Positions 1 to 12,081 of a DNA stretch of 64,000 nucleotides are shown piece after piece; the first letter of the stretch is position 1; each line of letters opens with the position of its first letter. A model generated the notes under the pieces. The model saw only the letters and a list, made by a program, of their open reading frames with translations, did not search any database and was not told where the DNA came from. The DNA is from Membranipora membranacea (lineage: Eukaryota > Bryozoa > Gymnolaemata > Cheilostomatida > Membraniporidae). Made by a program: the position numbers and the translations under genes. The stretch is from contig OU612065.1 of NCBI GenBank assembly GCA_914767715.1, positions 11,472,001 through 11,536,000 on the forward strand, in the 5' to 3' direction.

Positions 1-344
1 CCTATATGACTCCACTTGATACCTTGCTTGCATGCTTGTTTGGTGGGTTCCCTGAGCGTATCAGCTTCTAGTTATATACACATAAAGTAGATATTATATT
101 ATATATATATATATTATACATGTATTTTCGAACTTCCATTAATTATGAAAATTTTTGTTCCAAGTGTTGCAGTGCACTGAGGGGTTGTCCTCTTCATTGA
201 CATGAGGAGATTAATCCTGAAAACAATTTTATTCATATTTCTGACAATGAAAAAAATATCAATGTCAAGAGAACTCGGTCACTCAAACATCTCATAGGTA
301 ATATCACACTTTGCATTATTTAAACACAATACAAAATTCATAAA
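1..344. other. 3' flank of the esterase gene
   Basis: AT-rich, with an AT/TA dinucleotide run around 95-118. No gene is recognised. Confidence 0.5.
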
Positions 345-2604
345 TCAAAGTTTAGAGAAGAAGTTCCCAATAGCTGTTATCATATCTTCATTAGTCTTTT
401 TGAAAATACCTGAAAAACAAGATAAATATATCAGTATAAATGGATGGATTTATTGCGTAATGGTAACAGAATTAGTGTTGAACCAACAGCCTTCACACGT
501 AGCGACTTAACAATTACATCATCATGTATGCTGCATATAACATTCATATATCCATCTCAAGATTATACCTGGCCGAGTGACGAATCCATGAAGAGCACCC
601 TTAAGAAGAACATATTCAGTACGAACTCCGTCGGTCTCAAGTTTCTTTCTGTACTCTTAAAAAGGATACCAAAGCAACTCTTACGATACATTTCAATTCA
701 TTTAAAAACAATAAGAGGTCAGAGCCTTCGAATATTATATTACATTGCATGTGAGCAGGATGACAGGTTAACTTGGAGTGAAGCCAGAATACTTATCTGC
801 AAATTAATGAGCCAATCAAGAAAAGCAATTGAGTCTTAGCCAAAGTAAGTCTTGAAGAGAAATCATTCATATGGGAACTACCGATGAAGAGAGGAGGATG
901 ACCTAAAACCGGGTAATAATAAAATATTGGATGCCCTTTGCGGTAGTGAGCTTCTAATGTCATGGATATGATGGAACTTTCTGGAGGCACACTCATCAGG
1001 GAACACCTATGGTTGATAAACCAAACCAATATCAACCAGCATACCAGGTGCTTGATCAGCCAGCGGATCACATTCAGAGACAATAAACAGAGCTGGTGGC
1101 AACCCTTTGAATGATTTTCTCTCCATGGGTGAACACAGCACGCTCTCAGCATCTTCTTTCGTATTCAGAAAATTCTGCATGAACCTGTATCATATAAACA
1201 GACAGTGGTTTTGAAACAGCCATAAGTATGCTATATAGCAAAAGAACTACTGTTGTGAAAGATCGCTGAAAATTCTAAACTATTTCCTTGATAACTGCGT
1301 AGTAATCTAAACAGGAAGGCAGAAGTTACATTTATTGTTCTCCTTGATTATCTAATGGGTTTTCTGTAAGCAGGCTTCTCAGTGCCCCAAATCTATCCTT
1401 TTCTAATCCTTGCTATTATCAAACACTACTGGATTCTGCAACTTCAACCCATTAGGTTGGCTTGAATCTTTGAATATAGGATACATGTGTTGAGATAAGC
1501 ATTACCTTACCATGCCATAAGCTGAGCTGAGAGAACATATCCTTCCCCATATTTCTCATAGGATTGATACATAGTCCTAGCAAGCAACGTTAAGGAAGGG
1601 TAGATAAGTATCTAAAGAAAAGATAAATCGTCAAATATTGCCGGTCCAGTGCTTTGTATATAACTTTAGTTTTGGTGAACATCAGGTTTCTGGGAATGTT
1701 AGGTAGTGGTTTGTAAAATCATTATAGGTTACTAAGGGTTGGGAATGTTTAATAAAATAATAGGCAATATTGCACCTTGGAAAATGATTCGAGCATATTT
1801 TTACTGTTTGTATAGTATATTCACGAACAACTTGAAACTCAGATAGCCATATGCTGCATAAGATAAGATACCGCGTAAGCAAATATTTCTCACTTGATAC
1901 GCTAGTCCCTGCACAAGATGGCAAACAGAGGCAGACATATTAGCTCCAGCGGAATCTCCAGCAACACCGACTATAGCAGAGCTGTTATTAGCTAGTTCCT
2001 GTCTGTTTGCCAGTGCCCATCTCACCACAGCTTCTGCATCAGTATAGCAAGCTGGGAACTTTTTCTCTGGACCCATTCGGTACTCCACATTAACTACTAC
2101 ACTGTTGCATTCCCTTTGAGAAAAGCATAAAAATATTGCAGGTAACCGCAATCCTAGCCTGTCTGACAAGCTTTGTTGAGACTACCGCAATCCATGGTAG
2201 TTTGCTAATTTATGCAACATTTCACTCGTTTCTTTGACTACACAAAACTTCTCATTGTTAATGGTGACTTACTGTGAAATCATTTCGCAGATTCTCATAT
2301 GTGATTGCCTACTTCCCATGACCCAGCCACCTCCATGGAAGAAGATCATTATGTTATTCCATACACCAGATGCAGATTGGGGTTGCAGAATAGTGATCGG
2401 GATATCATACGGTACACCATCCTCTACAGCTGGTACAGTTTGCTCCTTTAATACACCACCGTATTTGTAGTCACCCAACAGTGATGGGGTTCCAGCTTCA
2501 TACATTGTACGAAGCTGCTCTATCGGAAGAGTTAGGTCCATAGGACCAACTGCATTAAATATGTTCATAAACATCTGCGACTCTTCAGACAATGGAGCGG
2601 CCAT
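345..2604 (-). CDS. HSL/AADAC-family alpha/beta-hydrolase esterase, 6 coding exons, 314 aa
   Basis: Serine esterase of the hormone-sensitive-lipase / arylacetamide deacetylase group, expected to hydrolyse carboxyl esters. Exons (5'->3' on minus): 2604-2273, 2113-1894, 1611-1511, 1184-1045, 655-569, 409-345. Phases match and total 945 nt. The oxyanion-hole motif HGGGW is at about residues 90-94. The catalytic triad is Ser165 in GDSAG, Asp257 in SECDPL and His287 in LHGF. A QILIYP strand follows the nucleophile, as usual in the family. The ATG at 2604 is the first codon of the first exon. No signal peptide or membrane anchor precedes the hydrolase domain, unlike vertebrate AADAC, so a cytosolic enzyme is inferred. 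The substrate cannot be told. Intron between exons 4 and 5 (656-1044) is required: reading through exon 4 meets a stop before the catalytic His. Confidence 0.88.
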
Positions 2605-4092
2605 GTTGACTTTTGCAGTATTATCCTTCTTCTGCAGCGTCCTATGTAATGATGGCTACATCAATACAAAATCATCGCAGCATTTTGTGGTCATGTGGTT
2701 ATCTCACAAAACTTCCATCACAATTGGTCCGACTTATCAATCACTGTTGACATTAACGCATTGTTGATAAGACTTTATCGTTATCAATGTAAAACCAGTG
2801 CCGCCATGTAAAGTGAACTGGGTTTCAACAGTAGCTGTAGTAGTTAGTGCTGGTTTGGTTGATCAAAACAAGAAGCTCTTACAGGGGTCATACTATCTTA
2901 GCCCCCTACAAATATCAGTATTGGTGGTTAATCAAGATTTAGGCCGTTCTTGCGCATGAACTTTTCAAATTATTTGTTTTTCTTTTAACATTATGATTGT
3001 GGATGAGATTGAACCTACCTACAGGGTTTAGGTAAAACATTAGAACATCGACCAAATTTTAAATAAGGTTTTTCCTTTCAAATATTTAACATTATTACTA
3101 TAACAATTTGGAAAGAACATGTTTTTTGCAAGTTGTTGGTTGAGCACGTTTACAGTAATTGATGATCCTTTCTGGAAAATTTATATATTTTCATCTTTTA
3201 GTATATATCTTTGTGCCATGGCCTTTTTTGATCAGTTGAACCTATCTCTCACATGGGATATTGAACGACCTAGTAGACCTTTGCTGTTTTTTCAAATGCT
3301 CAGATTTATGATGAACAAATAGTCAGTCTATCATGCAGGTTTATTGCATTAAAATAAAATAAATCGCAACAAAACATGATTAAATAGCTGAATTCAGTAT
3401 ATGCCTCCCCAGATAAGCAAAATGCATGATTCCATTGCATTTCATGTGGAATTTTTTTTCACCTATTTACCGGGCTGATCAGGTATAAATGCCCAATAGA
3501 AAAGCGTCCCTGTTCAGTGAGCGGTGCAAGTGCATCACAGCAACGACACTGATGTGGTATTGTTTGTGTAGTCCATATTATGGTCTGTGGTTGCTGTTTA
3601 TATGTTGTACCTGTATATATGAGTGCTATATATATACCATCATTATCAGATTCACAGCGCTGCTCTATATATACTCAATTATCCTACGATCTGAAATGCA
3701 AAAAAACTTTATGACAACCATGTATGTATAGGAAGGTGGTGAACCTACCAAGGTCTCTTTGTCATGATCATGTGGACTGTCTACAAGTCTTGGATAGAGA
3801 AGAAATTTAGAAATTGTTATGATCCCAAACTTGTATTAGTGTGTCAACCTTCATTTTTTTATCACTGTCCTGGTTGAAGGTTGAACACACAAGACAGACT
3901 ATTTAAGTGCACATCATCTTGTTGCTTTGAACCAACCATAATGACAAAGAACACCCTAGTGACCTGTGAAAATCACTGCCTGTAAATCTAGATTTACTAT
4001 TTACACAATTGATATCCACTCATCAGATCTAATCCCCCTCAGAGATTACTGACCATTATGAAGGCTTGAGACAGCTCTCCTCTCCCGTCTAG
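2605..4092. other. Intergenic region between esterase 5' end and cyclin T stop
   Basis: No convincing gene. Open stretches at 3119-3322 and 3489-3731 have no recognisable motifs, splice context or composition. A minus-strand AATAAA (plus-strand TTTATT near 3340) could serve cyclin T, but it lies about 750 bp past the stop. The esterase promoter should lie just right of 2604. Confidence 0.4.
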
Positions 4093-7000
4093 TCAAGGTG
4101 GGGGTGGAGGTCTAGGTAATGGCGGCTGTGGTGGAAGAGGCGGCCTCTTCTCTGCTCCATTCCCGTTCTCAGAACCAGATACTCTGGCCTTCTTCATCGG
4201 TGAGCCATCTAACGTTGATGAACTTGAATGGTGCCGATGGTGATGCCTAGACTTTTCATGATTCCTGCCATAGATAAATTATTGTCGCTACACAATGACC
4301 TTGGATCGAGAAACAACTCACCCAACCAATCACAAATTATTATGTCTTTTGATCCTCAGTTAACTTGAGTAAAAATAATGTTGAGCAATATATTGGTATA
4401 GTAGGTAGGAAGTATGTCATTTATATACAGACCTAGGTTGACTATAAGGATTATGTGCATGCTGTTGACCCCCGGGGTGAGGTGATATACTATTTGATTT
4501 ACTAGATGAGTTACTATGGCTTGATGAATGAGGATCTTTAGGGTACGATCTTTTCAGGTCACCCTTTACCAGAGGGCTCTCTCCATGCAATGGTCGTGAC
4601 TTACTACAAATAAAACACAAATCAAACGTAAAATACTTATGTGTACAATTGCACATCATGCATTCCCAGTCGATTTTCAGGCCTGTTCTTTTCTTGCACT
4701 GTTACAATGCATAACACAATAAAAATACAAGGGATGACAACTTATAATATTCATATATACAACTTATAAACAACGAATAACATGAGTATACAATATACAT
4801 AGGTATTTTCACTAAATAATAAACTCAATTTGCTCGTTAGTCACCTGCTGTTAGGATCTGAAGTCGGTGTAGATGTTCGACTTCTCTCTCGATGCTCAGC
4901 GTATGTCTTTGCTGGATTTGCTGATGAGCCATCAGGTTTACCCGAGGAGGAGGAAGAGGAGTGACCCTTCTCAGGTGGAGGATGATGAGATGTGTGATGC
5001 TGTGAGGGGTGTGGTCGGTGAGCAGAGTGATGAGGAGATGGTCGATGTGGGGCTGGACTCGGCCTGTGTGGAGCAGGCGAACTACCTCTAGAGTTCGGAC
5101 TGGCATCTGCCATCTGTAAATGTCAATCAAGTAAAACATTAAATTACAGGTCACGTGTACATGACGCCTGCAAAAAAATGGTAGCCTCTTCCCTGGAGCA
5201 AATTGGTGAAGTGACTCTCACCAGGTCTGGAAACCCCTTCAAATCGGCTTGTCATACTGAGGCTCTGCTGCTTACACGTTAACATTGAGCCAATATGGAG
5301 TGTCACTGGAGAATGATGCTTACATGTTTTGTTGAATAGATTTAGCAGCACCAATATAAAGACCAAACTGAGTGAGCTATGTGGCTTCATCAGTTTGGAG
5401 CACCACTCTTGTAAATGAAGGAGCCTGCCATTGAGACCAGGACTTTCAATAAGTAAGAGCAAAACGCAATTTGAGAACGAAACTTCAGACATGCGGTCAG
5501 ATCATGTCTTTGAGAAAATGAGAAATGCAGCCCTTTCTTAGTTGGCTTTAGAAGAGGGGATGGGTTGACAGTTTATCTGGATTGATATTCAGAAGTCGAA
5601 CGGTTAATTTAGATTGACTGGATGGTATCATGAAATTATCTACCAAAGATTAGTAGGATACATCTCAACAATGCTACAGTTGAATGACATTTTTTTAACC
5701 ACCGTATATCCCCTTAGCCATGGAATGAAAATATTAGTCATTTTTCATTTTCATCAAACTTACCTGCAATTTAGAGAGCAATTGTCTTTTAAGTTCTGGA
5801 TTTGCCTTTTCCATAATGGTCAAGTATTTCTTGGATATTTCTGCAATAAATGTGAAAATTGTTAAAAGATAATTCATTTCAATAATCAAATGTTCATAGT
5901 GAGATCATGTTTAGTAATCACTGAATATCACAATCAAAGATTGGACAATACTCACATAATGTCAAGTTTAATTATTATGTTCGGTCTGAATGTTTTAGCG
6001 TCCAATTTACCAACGCTTTGAGAAACTAGGCATGAAATATGTTTTTTTTGTGTATAATAACATAAATATAGAATTCTTGAGAAGAAGATAGTAAAAGGTA
6101 TCTGGGCGTTCGCCATTTTAAACCAATCACAGGACAAAGGGCTGCCCTGGACCCCTGATTAGATTTCACATAACAGATACATTATGTTACTCTCATGATT
6201 AAATCAGAGAGTACAACATAATAAACTCATCAATGAGATAAGTGTATTCATTTACAATTATATACCTTCTAATTTTTCATGTGAGAGGTTTTGAGCAACA
6301 TATTGCCACCACAGCTTGCCTTCTCTAGATTGGAACTGAAATAGAGAGGAGTAGTTACAATTCATTGACCCGGTGGAGCAAAAATTGTGAACTGAAACAT
6401 ATATACAGCCATTCTGAAGTTAATTTTGTAATCAAGCATGCCAGTTGTCCAATTATAGAGAGAAGTCGTTCAATATTTAGGGTACTCAATGTCCAACACC
6501 CAGAAACATAGGATGTCTATTTCGTTAAAAATATTCTTACAGTATCTGGCTGACATTGGTGGGTACCATGATTAGTGTGTACAGTCTAAAATAAGGACGC
6601 CAAACGATTGTAATACACGATTACTTACCTCCCAATCTTTCCATTTGCAAGCTAAGTGTATGGCTACTGCTGCAATCACTTCTGGACTGTGTTGAACACA
6701 CATATTGGTTAATAACAAGCTAGAAATAAAAATAAGAGCGTTAGCTTGAACGCAATCATATATGTCATACTACAACGGCCATAACAGGCAGGAAGGGAGG
6801 AGGAGGTTCATCTTTCTCCTAAAGAATTATCCTCTGGATTATCCAGTGAAGCATTGCATTGCAACTTTCTTAAAACCCCAGCAATACAAAAGACAAAGGA
6901 GGTTTTAATTCCTATAGTTCTCAATTCTCATACTGGGTCTGGCTACATTTGATGGGTATAAGATTACACTTTGTTAGAATTGTACTCCCCGTATATTTCA

Positions 7001-10000
7001 GTTATATAGTGGTCACAACTCCAAGCAATGACTCAAGCTAAATAGAGAGTTTATGGTTTAGTTTACACTGTAAACTCTCCAAAACATACCAAATAGTCAA
7101 ATATTATTACCTGTTTGTAGATAAGAAGTATGATAATTGAGACAAATCTTTCGGAACTGTAAAATCAAAACAAAGTTAAATAAGGCACATAAACCTAAAA
7201 CAATGAACGCACAGTGAGGTACCAGAGGTTTGCTGTTCAACAAATTACTGAATCATTAACTTTGCAAGAGATGGCGTAAATCATCATCATCGTTCACAAG
7301 CCATATTTTAAGACATAAAACTAACCATGATGAATCACAGGATATTAGAAGTCGCATTCTCTTACCAGACGATAGTCATGCGTAAAGGTTTGAATCTATG
7401 AGCGAGCAGCGCCAGAGTTAGTGTTGCATGATTATGGGTTATGATCTAGCTAGCACAGGGTGCAAAGCAAGCAATAGTTGGGCTTACTATCTAGTGAGAA
7501 TTCACAGAACAACATTCAAAGCAGGAAATTGAATTGCGACTGTAAATTTTATCCAAGCACTTCACATAGGTATTTTTGGGAATATATTTTGCGGACTGAG
7601 CCAACTTCATATTGCTTATAAATGAAAGATGGGAGTGTTATTAGAAATGTTAGTGACAATCTTTAGCACCCCAGTTTGTTGCATCCAACCCAAAAATAAC
7701 TCAAGAAAAACCTTCACAACAACCAAAGACACAGTGCCAAAGCAGCAGGGCTTAAGAGAGCAGCAAATAGATGGGTCTGTCACGGTCACGGAGTAATCAC
7801 TCACTCATATATTAAATGTCCACTCCAAACATATTAGCGACTTTCCGTCCTTGGTGTCAATATTGAAAGTGCAAAATCTTCACTATGGAGGGTAATTTGC
7901 TATCACTTTTAACTTTGACCTATACCAGTTTTATCTTGCAATTAGAAGCATTGCCATAGATAACAGTGCTAGCCGTGCGTGACATTTATGAAAACACCAT
8001 TGTTTTAGTAAGTGAAGAGGAAAGGTAAGGATGAAGATGGGTGCTTTCAACACCTTGACTTAGGATAAACACCTTACCTTTAACGAGTTTGCAGAGTTTG
8101 ATAATATGCGTGTTGGAGTGATCTATGGTCACATTGAAACCTACAACAATCGCTATGGATGCATTTAGACTGTCAGTAGCGCGATGTCCCCTTGGTGCCA
8201 AGCAGCCTTTGATCTCGATTGCGAGATTTTTAGGCTTGCATTGAAAACCAAGAGAACCTTAAACCAAGGTTCAAATTAAACAACGCAGCTACAAGTCTAC
8301 AGCACTTCAACATTGCATATTGTTGTATGGTTATATTGCAATTTTGCCGCATTAGCTGACCAAGCCAATAAGGGGCTTTGGGAGAAGCCACCATGGTACA
8401 GCTGGCTAGCGTTTTGCTTCAGACCGCCAATCTCATGGAAATAGACCAACTACCCATGCACCACACACACCTAGTGTTTGTAGTAATATATTCTCATGGA
8501 TAACCAAGTCCTGAGCTTTATTTAGATATTCCTGAAAATAGAAAAAAAGTGCATTTTAGCATAAAGATAAATAAGGAAATGACAGACTTTTACCGGCTCT
8601 AGTCGTACAATTGCAAATCAGCAGAATGGACTGTTATGCTTAATTAAAGTTGTCAACATTCATATACTGGAGTTGTCTGAACAAATATTTTTTATTCTTT
8701 TTTATCTGGACTGTAAAGCTCCATCAAACAGCTGAAGCTAACGCATATTTTGCACATGATATTAAAAACAACAATCAAATTTTCCAACTAAGATTTTTAA
8801 TACTCACTGAACTATTTACATCTAAGACGGTTGGGGCATCTTTGTCTTTTTCTCGAATGTAAAAATGACCTGCTTTAATTATGTGTTCTATTTTCTTCGG
8901 TTGCTCTTCAACTTTTGCTGAGAGAAACAAACATGCTGCTGCCATACTCTGAGAATAAGAGTGCATAAGGTTAGCAAAGGTTGCTGTAACATGTATATAA
9001 ATCAACTCAACTTTCATGAATAATGTCTTTTGGATGAAAAGATTCTTGTATAGAGTGTTGGTGTGTGAAAAAGAAAAAAATAACTCAATAAGACTATATA
9101 AAACTATTTAAAAAAGTTCAAACAACTCTCTTGTGATTCAATCTCATTTAGTGAGAAACAACTCTGACATTAAATGCGACAATCCAAAGGCTAGACTAGA
9201 CTAGCAGGTACAAGGTTATCTCCCATCATCACATAAAACTGCATGGGTACAGTTAGTCTGTCCCAAAGCTTGATATTGGATCAAAACCTTGCAACATTTG
9301 TATCCAGATATTAGGTAAGGGCAGTATGAATACATTAAACCAAATTTTCAACTGTAGCCTTTGGGATTGAATATAAATGAGAATTACTTCAGGCTCCTAA
9401 CAATTAATAATTTCCTGTTGGTAACACCGCATATAGCAATGTACACAAGGGTCTACATTATCGTAACTTTGATATTATAGAATTATTGTGTCTCAGTACT
9501 TACCCGCCAATTAAATTTCTGTAGTGGATGAAACATATAAAATCTATGCATATATACAATTGCTGTGTTCATACATAGTTGTGTTCTGAATGATGACGTT
9601 AAGGAATACAAGGCATTTATTTTGAACACAAAACTATATACTAATAAGAAGAGCCACTAGATTAGTCGTGTCGTGGTTTACTGGTATTCAAACATCTTTG
9701 AACAAGCTGCCCTAAGCTTGGATATGTTAGCAAAATTATCATCATGAGCCCAAATTGGGTAATCGATGCTATATAATATAGTATAAGAATGAAATCTCGT
9801 CTCGGCTACATTTTAAAATTACCTAACCTATCTATAGCTGTATGCAGTATACAGCTTATTCATACAATTTAGATTTTTCCCAAAGCACACTTATAGTGGA
9901 TGTACAAGGGTCAGGTGCGTACAATTGAGTGACAATTGAGCAGTAAGTATAGTCACAAATTAATAATTTGGAAGAGATTTTTTTAACTCTCTCCAAGTTA

Positions 10001-10576
10001 GTGTACCTTAGCCAATGAATTAATACCACTGTTTATGCAGCTATCTTAGATCCTAATGAGGCCTCCCAAGATACTGTTCTGGTTGACACAGAGGACAGGT
10101 TAAACTTAAAAGCATAATAAGATTTACATTATATAGGCCTACTCTACTGATAAGAAAACAACACAAAGCAGAGCAGAATACTTATTTATGTCATGTTGAC
10201 CTAGCTGTAACTCGGTGCTGTAATTGAGCTGGACAGAAACTTACTTTTCCTTCTGAAAACAATCAATCTGGACCTGACACACACTTGTTATAGACATTTA
10301 GAGGGTATTACATCATGAGGAAGTCCTAAGATAAAGCCTTTTTTCATTAAATAATCTTTTTCATTCAAAAAACTTTGCTAATCTGACTGACTCAGCTTTT
10401 TCAAAATGGCTCAAACTCATCATTGGAAAAGGATACAATTGCAGGCGCTGGCCTATACTCTGTATGAGGTTAGCACAATTTGTCCTGTATGCTGCTTCCA
10501 TCTCTTCGGAATAGCCATGCTTGATACTTGGGGTTTTGGACAACTGCTCTTTGGTGAATAGCCATCGCCCCGCCAT
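4093..10576 (-). CDS. CCNT: Cyclin T (P-TEFb cyclin partner of CDK9), 12 coding exons, 460 aa
   Basis: Regulatory subunit that activates CDK9 so that paused RNA polymerase II can elongate; nuclear. Exons: 10576-10437, 9585-9504, 8948-8808, 8531-8471, 8140-8078, 7156-7111, 6719-6629, 6335-6266, 5840-5764, 5113-4845, 4603-4433, 4264-4093 (1383 nt, all phases agree). Residues 1-257 form the two cyclin-box repeats. Motifs shared with animal cyclin T include [55 protein letters not shown] and [11 protein letters not shown]. The C-terminal tail (about 258-460) is low-complexity: Ser/His/Pro repeats, then a short His cluster (HHHRHH) and a terminal PPPPP. A His-rich tail is known in vertebrate cyclin T1, where it promotes condensate formation. 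The protein is shorter than human cyclin T1 (about 726 aa). It runs head-to-head with KANSL2. Its left part (4093 to about 5376) lies outside the duplication. Confidence 0.95.
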
Positions 10577-12081
10577 TTACTAGTAAGACACACAGACAGA
10601 GCTTTCTTTGTTAAACACCAAACAATGAGTTTGTAGGTGATTAGATAATATTATCTATTCAATGTAAATGGCAGTTCCATTGTCTTATAAATGTGCATGA
10701 ATACAACAAGCAAATTATGCTTGGTAGTCAATCTAGAAACCTATCATAGATTTCCATAAAATATGGTCTTTCATGAATAATGACAATACATCGTTTTGGC
10801 CTGTCTTTAACTTTTGACCTATTTACTGCTCTTCTACAAAAATAGCAACTGAATGCTGACAATGCAATTGAAATGTTGAATTTGGAACTGGTGCTAGAGA
10901 ACTTGATACTTAAGAACCTCATATCTCATCAAATTTACAAAATTTCATCATCATTTTGAAATTTGATCTATTGGTGAGTGCTCACTTGGTATGTAACTAA
11001 TGCAAAGGGATATTTACTATAGGCTTTACTGCTTTTAAATCTAGGTGTCGCTACACGCTGCAAATGCAAGATGGATGTCATGACATTTGTCACAAATTGA
11101 AAATGAGAAGACAACTTATAAAAATGTGTTGAATGCAGTGATAAATTTATAGCCTGTCTTGACCAGCTTTGTTCGGCGGCTTGTCAAGACAGGCTAGGAT
11201 GAATGAATCATACTGGGAATTTTGAAGATGATTACACACTGATCATGTAAAACATTATTACTACTCTGGTCAAGATCATGAATCGATTCATGCAGCTATG
11301 AACTCCCTCACATTGCACGCAGCAAGCCTAAGAGTCTTTTTTTGATATGACCATGCGAGATAAAAAAAAGAGTCAGCAATCAATACATCAACATGGGGGG
11401 GGATTGTCTCTAACCTAATGACCAGTGATACAAACCCTTAAAGCTTTATTACGAAGTCAGTGTGAGAAATTTAGAGTGCGGAAACTGTATTGTACAACAT
11501 ATATATATATACAAATACAAATATTTAAATTCTCCTTCTATACTTACCCTTAAATGTAATTTGCGTCTCTCAAGTATCTGTGACCACTAGCCTGGGTGCC
11601 CAAGCTATGTATGTGACGTCCCTGTGGAAAGTTGTAACATGCGATTGAAATGTATATACCTAGCTCTATCATGTGCAACACTACCAATGAACACTGATTG
11701 TGAAGAAACTTTCATACCTGTCATTTTTTTGGTTTTTTTGGCAACCAACTTTCTCAATTGTTGTCATGCCCATACTCATTCGTACTTTTTATTGAATGTT
11801 TATCCTAAAAGAATGATCCTGCATAAAAGTAAATTAATAATTTAAATTGAAATGATTGTTAAATATGGTGCACTAAATTGTTCAAAAATTGTTCGAAATG
11901 CCCTGCAACTTGCACTCACCAACTTTGACCATCTATCCCACGCATCAGATATTATTCCTGGGGAGAGCCCTGCATTGCCTGTGAATTTTCATCCACTTGT
12001 AGATGCTTATTTTGTTGATCTTGCTATGCAGTATTTAGTTTGGCTTGCCATGCCAATTGTGATTATTACTCTATTCCAGAG
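10577..12081. promoter_or_regulatory. Divergent intergenic region between cyclin T and KANSL2 start codons
   Basis: The two genes start on opposite strands 1.5 kb apart, so this interval must hold both promoters or upstream non-coding exons. I see no clear TATA box or CpG-rich core. A hairpin with TAGCCTGTC-type arms lies at about 11151-11199. The copy-2 equivalent (about 30987-32818) keeps the left half but has lost the KANSL2-proximal part. A shared bidirectional promoter is an inference. Confidence 0.45.
11151..11199. repeat. Short hairpin repeat of the TAGCCTGTC family
   Basis: Arms TAGCCTGTCTTGAC and GTCAAGACAGGCTA bracket a short loop. Copies of the same arm motif occur at about 31551-31598 (duplicate), 18031-18050 and 55238-55271. 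Confidence 0.7.

Noticed and set aside
444-839. 131-codon plus-strand frame.
   Set aside because: It lies opposite esterase exon 5 and has no recognisable domain.
793-1152. Minus-strand open frame across the esterase exon 4 region, suggesting a frameshift in the esterase.
   Set aside because: An intron (donor GTATGC at 1044, acceptor at 656) restores the frame and supplies the catalytic His, and the total length closes on a stop. The frame is a shadow.
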